Assembly (NCBI RefSeq): GCF_014529535.1
Contig: NW_023503493.1
Location: forward strand, 16,958,001-17,022,000
Source of the DNA: Bradysia coprophila
Lineage: Eukaryota > Arthropoda > Insecta > Diptera > Sciaridae
Length of the DNA stretch: 64,000 nt
Reading direction: 5' to 3'
Part shown: piece by piece, positions 58,270 through 64,000 of the stretch
Layout: the number at the start of each line of letters is the position of its first letter
How positions within the stretch are numbered: position 1 is the stretch's first letter
The notes under the pieces: generated by a model
Told to the model about the DNA's origin: nothing
Seen by the model: the letters and a program-made list of their open reading frames with translations, nothing else
Databases searched by the model: none
Position numbers and translations under genes: made by a program

Positions 58270-58560
58270 ATTTTTTTCTCTAAATCCTGAATAATTGTAA
58301 CTTCAGAAGTTAATCATTAAGCTTTTACTTCTGTTGTTCAATGAATCACATAATATTTGTCACAAAATCTTTTACTTCATTTGCTTCAACATACATTTTG
58401 CGATCAGAATTTCAAGAAGAAACTAATTTCCATTTACCTTATGATCTTGTGAATATTAAGCACAGAAATGAGTACATTGGAACAGTGGAACAAAATTAAA
58501 CCGCACGGATCATCCACGATATTAGCCTAAACTGTTTCTTTTCCTTACACTTTGTAATAG

Positions 58561-59148
58561 GTTCATCATCACCGACATCGTACACGAGATAAAAATGACA
58601 TTCGCATAACGCATGTGGTCGTTTCATCGGCCAACGCAACAGAAAGTTTTCGGCCTAACAAACGCGGGGGAAAGAGGAGAGATATAGATCCATTACAACC
58701 TTATACAAAACATGGTTGTACCAAGGACTGCATGTCTGCATGCGACAAGCAATTAAAAGTTACCAAAAACAATAATACACAGCATGGCCTTACTCGCATA
58801 GCAGACTCGCCACAACTATACGCTTGTAACATATGCAATAAACAGTTTCGCATCAAAAGTTACCTGTATCAGCACCTAGTCACACACGACAATGAACGAA
58901 AACATAAATGTAACATGTGTACAAAGGAGTTCAAAAGATTGGCTGGGCTGAATCAGGTGAGAAATTGATTAACCGCTGAACCGCTGAAAGGAGTGATAAT
59001 GACTTTCTAATGTTCATTTTATCGACAGCATATTCGAGGATACCACTACAAAATTAAGCCACACGAATGTACCGTTTGTAAGCATAGGTTTGCTTTAAAA
59101 GGAGATATGCGCAGATGTAGACATTCAACTTTGCAAAATAAAACATAA
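58561..59148 (+). CDS. C2H2 zinc-finger exons, proposed exons 4-5 of THAP-ZAD gene
   Basis: Exons 58561-58956 and 59029-59148. The first follows a good pyrimidine tract and AG, has no start codon of its own at its beginning, and opens in phase 0, which matches the donor at 54575. Joined, the protein has 730 residues. It carries a basic AT-hook-like stretch (RPNKRGGKRRD) and three fingers: YACNIC..HLVTH, HKCNMC..HIRGYH (split by the intron) and a decayed last one (HECTVC..MRRCRH). An AATAAA at 59137-59142 overlaps the end of the coding sequence. These exons could instead belong to a separate gene, but the phase fit, strand, finger type and absence of another 5' part favour one gene spanning adp. 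Confidence 0.65.
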
Positions 59149-59359
59149 AAACAACTTCTAATTATATCTTGATTTTGTTTTGAGTCTAATCTAACCTATA
59201 ATGATAAGTTGATAGGGTAACGGCACTGGTTACAAGCTCTCTTCTAGCTACGAGCTCTGAAAGAGAAAATCGAATGGTATGACTCTGTGCATGAGAGAGA
59301 CAAAACAGGGGCTCGTAATAGAGAAAGCTCGTATCCGGTGTAGTTACACTACCCAAAGT
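59149..59359. other. Short intergenic stretch
   Basis: Follows the zinc-finger stop. Contains GAGCTC/GCTCGT and AGAGAGAC motifs but no gene. Confidence 0.4.
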
Positions 59360-59688
59360 ATATAAACACTGAAGGTAATGCAGACCCTCAGCGGATCAGA
59401 GAAATTACAGATCCAAACTTTCAGGTGAATTCATTTTCGTATGTTGTCTAACTTAGACTTGTGCAACATGACGGCCCTAAATCCTTCCAATTCACCACTA
59501 AATACAACTTGACGCAAACGGATTTTATATGCGTGCAACATAACGTCGCTAAATCGTTCCAAATTCACCACTAGATGCAACTTGACGCAAACGAATTCAA
59601 TACGTGTGCAACATGAAGGAGCTGAAATTCACCTGAAAATTTGGATCCGTGTGTAACTGTGGATTTGCATTACCTTCAGTGTTTATAT
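59360..59688. mobile_element. MITE-like element with internal 72-bp tandem repeats
   Basis: Terminal inverted repeats of 23 bp (ATATAAACACTGAAGGTAAT) at 59360-59382 and 59666-59688 are exact. A second inverted pair lies inside (CAGATCCAAACTTTCAGGTG and its partner near 59632). The centre holds a 72-bp unit starting GTGCAACAT at 59461, 59533 and 59606. No clear target duplication. Confidence 0.7.
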
Positions 59689-60733
59689 TCATTCATTCAT
59701 TGTTCATTTTCAGTCGACTTAATACAAGCGGACTTAACTTAGGTATCGCAGGTAGGACTAGGTAGCAAATAAATTAGCATAAAAGGTACAATAACATAAA
59801 GGAATCACTGATAATAAATAGGTCGTCGATAATATCACAAATTAAGATCGTCGTATCAAAGTTAAAAGTAGAAAATTAGGGAAAAGAAAGGAAAAAAAAA
59901 TATCACAATAATAAGAACTGGCTATACTTTGACACTACCCTCCTTTCTCAGTCGAACTAAGTAATTTGGCAATGTGATTACATTCCTTGTGGTATTTCGA
60001 TTCGTTTATAGTTTTATCCAATTTAATTGCCAATTCGTATCGCAAGACTCATCACTACTACAATAGGTCTGAATAGGACTAAAATAAAAGATAAATAGTC
60101 TCAGAAGTAGGTCTTCTGTTAGCCTTCAACACATGGAACGAAATATAAGGTTTTTTCGTCTCAAATAACACGATTCAATCAACTTTTAATTTTTACTTCG
60201 CTTTTCTTTCCATTCACCATTATAAAAATTGTAATCCAGGAATAGTGGCAGAAACGTAATCAATATATAGCTCATGGGCCTGACGCTATTCACGCTATTC
60301 TTCATTTTTTAAATGCTGCTATTTATAGAGCTGATCAGCAACAGGATTCCAATTCTAAATTAACATACAATTTTCACTCGATAATTTTCTCAGGGAAACA
60401 TCGAAACGCACCTGACGTATTAATTAAAATATAGATCAGATTTTTCAAATAAAAATTACAAACTTTCCCGTTACGCAGATGCGCTAAATAGTTTTGATGA
60501 TGGCAACACTGATTCAGAGTGAAGTTCATCACATTTCCGCATTACGCAAATGTCATCTAAAATTACGGCCGACAGAAATCAAATGTTTATTCCTCTTGTT
60601 TACCCGGCATCTTTCACATAGAGAAGAAGCTTTCAACTAACAAAACGAAAATTAAAATTTTCATCTCAAAAAATCATCGGTCATCCGGCATTAAAATTGT
60701 TATTTTCGTTGATACATAACATCCCAGAAGACA
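59689..60733. other. Intergenic region and vig-like promoter side
   Basis: AT-rich. The 60500-60733 part must hold the 5'UTR/promoter of the next gene; I see no distinct TATA/Inr pair. No coding frame. Confidence 0.4.
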
Positions 60734-61999
60734 ATGGAAGACAATGCTTATGGAATAGGTATTACAAATCGTTACGATTTTTTGCTCGATTCGAATTCCA
60801 ATGATCCGCAAGCCATTTTGAAACAAAAGTCTAAGAAAGCGAAAAAAGCAGCGAAAAAATTGGCAGGCAAGGAGAATTCCGAGAACGATGTAAAGGTCGG
60901 TGACATTCTGGAAAAAGTGATCGACGAGAAAAAAGTGAAGTTTGTGGCTAAAGGCGTCAAGCAGTCACAACCAGAACCTGCACAAAAATCGCGCTCAATG
61001 AAGGACATGCAAAATATACAAGGCAATGGTGATGGCAATGTTAATGGCAATACGGACAATGGAATTAAAGAATCTAAAGGCAATTTCCATCGGGAACGAA
61101 ACTACGGCAACAACAAGAACTTGGAAAATCGTGAAAATGGGGAGCCACCGAATCGTGGCTATCGAGCAAACAATGGAAATAGGAACTTCGAAAACAGAAA
61201 CTTCGAAAACAGAAACAACGAAACCAAGAACTACGAAAACCGGAACTACGAAAACAGGAACAACGAAAACATCAACAATGGCCAGGATATCGAATACAAT
61301 CAACGTGAACGGGATAACGAACGACCGGCTCGCAGACAGGGTTACGATCGTAATTTCGGAAATCGTGATGGTAACCGACGTTACGATGGTCAACGACGAA
61401 ATTTTGAAGGTCGAGGAGGAAAACGTGAATTTGATCGTCAATCTGGTTCGGACAAAACTGGTGTTAAGGCAATTGAGAAGCGCGAGGGAGGTGGCGCTCA
61501 TAATTGGGGCACACATAAACAAGATATCGAGGATTTGAACAAAAATGGCTCTGAACCGGATCTCAAAGAGGATGGAAATTCGATTGAAAATGCAAAAAGT
61601 GAGGAAAATTTGGAAGTCAAACCGGTGATTCTGACACTTGATGAGTACAAGACGTTACAGGGTGAACGGCCAAAGCCCGTATTCAATCTCCGAAAGGCTG
61701 GTGAAGGTGAAGATAAAAAGAAATGGAAAAATTTGGTTCCACTGAAGAAAAAGGAGGAAGTCAAGACCAGCGAAGAGGAATTGGATATCGATATGTCACT
61801 CTACCCCCAACGTAAACGAAGCATCAAATACATTAAGGACATCAAGGTTTGCTTCAACGAAGGCAAAAATTTCGGAAACAACACCAAGAACAAGTTCAGA
61901 AAAAATTTTGATGGACGGAATGGTCGGAACAGAAATGATGACGCTAATCGACAAAATGCGCCACAGTTGGATGACCAGAATTTTCCGTCCCTGGGCTAA
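60734..61999 (+). CDS. vig2: Vig/SERBP1-family RNA-binding protein, intronless
   Basis: One uninterrupted frame of 421 residues. The start MEDNAYGIGITNRYDFLLD, followed by a Lys-rich KSKKAKKAAKK stretch, is typical of the family. An Asn/Glu-rich repeat (NRNFENR-type, about 145-190) and an Arg/Gly-rich RNA-binding region (about 200-245) follow. The HABP4/PAI-RBP1 signature GGGAHNWGT is near residue 254, LTLDEYKTLQGERP near 300, and the C-terminus is DDQNFPSLG. Relatives bind mRNA and ribosomes (Stm1/SERBP1) and, in flies, Vig and Vig2 associate with RISC or heterochromatin. I cannot separate vig from vig2 by eye, so the symbol is tentative. Poly(A) signal AATAAA at 62049-62054. Absence of introns may mean a retrocopy or intron loss; the frame is fully intact. 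Confidence 0.85.
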   Translation: MEDNAYGIGITNRYDFLLDSNSNDPQAILKQKSKKAKKAAKKLAGKENSENDVKVGDILEKVIDEKKVKFVAKGVKQSQPEPAQKSRSMKDMQNIQGNGDGNVNGNTDNGIKESKGNFHRERNYGNNKNLENRENGEPPNRGYRANNGNRNFENRNFENRNNETKNYENRNYENRNNENINNGQDIEYNQRERDNERPARRQGYDRNFGNRDGNRRYDGQRRNFEGRGGKREFDRQSGSDKTGVKAIEKREGGGAHNWGTHKQDIEDLNKNGSEPDLKEDGNSIENAKSEENLEVKPVILTLDEYKTLQGERPKPVFNLRKAGEGEDKKKWKNLVPLKKKEEVKTSEEELDIDMSLYPQRKRSIKYIKDIKVCFNEGKNFGNNTKNKFRKNFDGRNGRNRNDDANRQNAPQLDDQNFPSLG

Positions 62000-63056
62000 A
62001 TTTAATGAACAGCATTCAAACGTTTTTTTTCCATAAGGTTGATGATCAAATAAAACAAAAATGTTCATTTTAAGTGTTGTGCGTGTTTTGTTTTTTATCT
62101 CAGCTGCAGACCGCGTGACATCGGTTGACAATTCTGTTGAAAACAATTGGACCGAGGATTTTCAATAGAAACTGGTTTCTTTATTTCAAATTGATTGAAT
62201 TTCCGTTACAATGCGAAAGTGATTCGACTGTTGTTGAACTTGAAGCCAGTGGTGGTCGAAAAATCTCTTTGTTTTGAAGTTTTGTTGATTGTTGTCTTTC
62301 ATTCGCAGTCAAATTCGGTAAATTGGTAAATACAATAAAACAACAACTGCGGTTCGATTAGAGTGACTTTAATATTCGAATGATTTTGACATTTCCTTCA
62401 CTTAAAGAATATTATGTCTCAGTTTTTCGTGTGTTCTACGACCGGATGATTGGGCTGAAACGAAAAATGAACATTCAATGAATTCACGTTTAATTGCTCG
62501 ATAAGGAGATTTTCTTGAACTTAGGTAAGGGACCATATTTATGGAAGACGTCCGAAATCATGAACGAACAAAGTGTGATTCAAAATGTTAGCTTCCGACA
62601 ATACTCGCCACCGATAATTTGGAATTCTTGGCTTAAGCAGCCTGATGTGTTGATGAATTAGTAGACCAGGGAGGCGTGATAAAATAGTTAGAAAGGTAGT
62701 TTTCGAATGACATCAGATTTAACGATATTTGTCATTGCAACTGGACTTAAAGCATAATTTTCGGATGTTAGGCCACTGACTTCGAACGGCAAAAAAAGGC
62801 CACAGTGGAGGCATACTAAACACGATTAAATTCAGTAACGGTCCAACAATTGAGGTGGTTTTCGTATTTTCGAAATATTTTTTGACCTAGGACCAGTTCT
62901 TAGTATAGTATAGTATAGGACTCCTTTGTACTTTATCTTATGCACCCATCTATTCCTTACACACACAAAAATCACGAAAATCGGATTTTTGAAACACTAT
63001 GGTCGAATTTAATAATCATTTACGTCACAAGGACAGTGGAGAGCTACCAGGAGACA
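62000..63056. other. Intergenic stretch
   Basis: 3'UTR of the Vig-like gene at the left; an AGTAT microsatellite at about 62901-62919. I looked on the minus strand for a further exon of the zinc-finger gene and found none. Confidence 0.45.
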
Positions 63057-64000
63057 TTAGTATCTAAAGTGTTCAGTCTTACCGAATGTCATCGGACAGA
63101 AGTTGCAGGAAAATATTTTTCCCTTGTGCAAGTACATGTGTTGACGCAAAACCACAGCAGTTTTGAAATTTTTGCCACAAACTTTGCATAGTATTTTCCG
63201 TTCCTCGGTATGAGTTTTTTTGTGCGTGTAGAGCCTGTTCCTACTGCCGAAAACTTTGCCACAAATATCACAAGGCAATGTTTCTTTGATGTGTCGCCGT
63301 CGATGTGCATTCAGTTTGCTGGTTGAATTAAACGACTTGCCACACAGATCACACTGAAATAGAAACGCCGAGCAATTAATATCAACTCGTAGGAAGGTCC
63401 TTAGTCAATCGAATCGGATATCACTCACCTGATATGGAGTTTCCGTACTGTGCGCTGTATTCATGTGATACTTTAAGTGACAATTGGCGGTGAATTTTTT
63501 ATCACAAATTTGGCACTGTGCTTGATAGTCATTATTATGCAGTCGAAGGTGTCGCTTCAAATTGTTCTTCTCCCGAAACTTCCATCCGCAAACTTCGCAA
63601 TCGAATGTTGGATGATCCGTATGATTGTAGATATAGTGTCGGCGTAGTCTTGGCTTTGTATTGTAGGCGCAGTCACATTGATCACATTTGAATTCTCGCA
63701 AATTTGAGTGGGACAGAAGATGTTGTTTCAGTTTGTAGTGCGTATCGTACATCTTGTCGCACCACTCACAGCTGAACATTTTCGGTCCCTGCACATTTTT
63801 CGGTTCTCGATATCCACCCCACGATTTCTTTCCGTCCGATGTTACGTTTTTCTTGGTTGTTTTACTGGTTTCATTCAAATTTGGCCGCTGCAAACATTCG
63901 GCATTTTCGTGTTTTCTTAGCGATGCCTCGAGTACGTATCGTTGATTGCAATATCTGCATTTATTTTCCCGTCCGGTATGACGTTGACTCATGTGATGAA
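63057..64000 (-). CDS. C2H2 multi-zinc-finger protein, 3' end (partial)
   Basis: Two exons on the minus strand: from beyond the window to 63429, and 63057-63353, joined in phase 0. At least eight C2H2 fingers are present in order: CRYC, CEWC, CDQC, CEVC, CQIC in the first exon and CDLC, CDIC, CKVC in the second. A ninth (CNFCPMTFGKTEHFRY) stops before its histidines. The frame is open upstream of the Met at 63992 (it reads HHMSQRHTG, the end of another finger), so the start lies outside the window. The truncated last finger ends just after a donor-like GTAAGA (TTCG/GTAAGA), so a further exon may exist that I could not find. Probably a nuclear DNA-binding protein; no specific orthologue recognised. 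Confidence 0.82.

Noticed and set aside
60995..61522. Long frames on both strands across the Vig-like gene
   Set aside because: Shadows produced by the Arg/Asn/Glu-rich codon pattern of the real gene; simple hydrophobic or Thr-rich translations.

Overview
This window is strongly AT-rich eukaryotic nuclear DNA, very probably from an insect and most likely a dipteran. The evidence is spliced genes with GT..AG introns, AATAAA poly(A) signals, and gene families typical of flies: Socs36E, swiprosin-1 (Swip-1), adipose (adp), a Vig/SERBP1-type RNA-binding protein, and a ZAD zinc-finger protein (ZAD is essentially an arthropod domain). The many small foldback elements and long non-coding stretches would suit a nematoceran such as a fungus gnat, but that placement is inference. 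There are no bacterial, CRISPR or tRNA features.

Layout. (1) 1-2744: no convincing gene. (2) 2745-10002: a 7.3-kb DNA transposon of the ISL2EU type (PIF/Harbinger-related) with long inverted termini. It carries two divergent genes whose start codons lie 47 bp apart: a SWIM + YqaJ-nuclease protein on the minus strand, and a THAP + DDE transposase on the plus strand that is complete apart from one in-frame TAG. (3) 10003-23700: gene-poor DNA with an array of CRE-like sites, a hAT-type MITE with a perfect 8-bp target duplication, other foldbacks and a diverged satellite-like repeat at two places. (4) 23773-27833: six-exon Socs36E orthologue with SH2 domain and SOCS box and STAT consensus sites in its first intron. 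(5) 28.5-35 kb: a repeat nest holding a 2.8-kb inverted repeat with arms of about 1.3-1.4 kb, MITE-like palindromes, two non-LTR retroelement relics and a near-perfect 51-bp-arm hairpin. (6) 36440-36673: a small secreted Kazal inhibitor gene. (7) 39061-51253: Swip-1, split by an 11.5-kb intron. (8) 52767-59148: a protein joining THAP, ZAD and C2H2 fingers; the proposed intron 3 of this gene holds the whole adipose gene on the opposite strand. (9) 60734-61999: intronless Vig/SERBP1-family gene. (10) 63057-64000: the last exons of a multi-finger C2H2 gene on the minus strand that runs off the window.

The cellular genes do not form a pathway: Socs36E is a JAK/STAT feedback inhibitor, Swip-1 a calcium-regulated actin-binding protein, adipose a CUL4-linked fat regulator, Vig an RNA and ribosome-associated protein, and the zinc-finger genes are putative DNA-binding regulators. 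The points most worth following are the ISL2EU element, whose inverted ends each carry a splice donor while each gene has an acceptor at its start codon, suggesting two mutually antisense transcripts; the 2.8-kb foldback as a possible hairpin-RNA locus; and the THAP-ZAD fusion with adipose nested inside it.

Exon boundaries were worked out by hand from reading frame, splice sites and family conservation. No database search was run.
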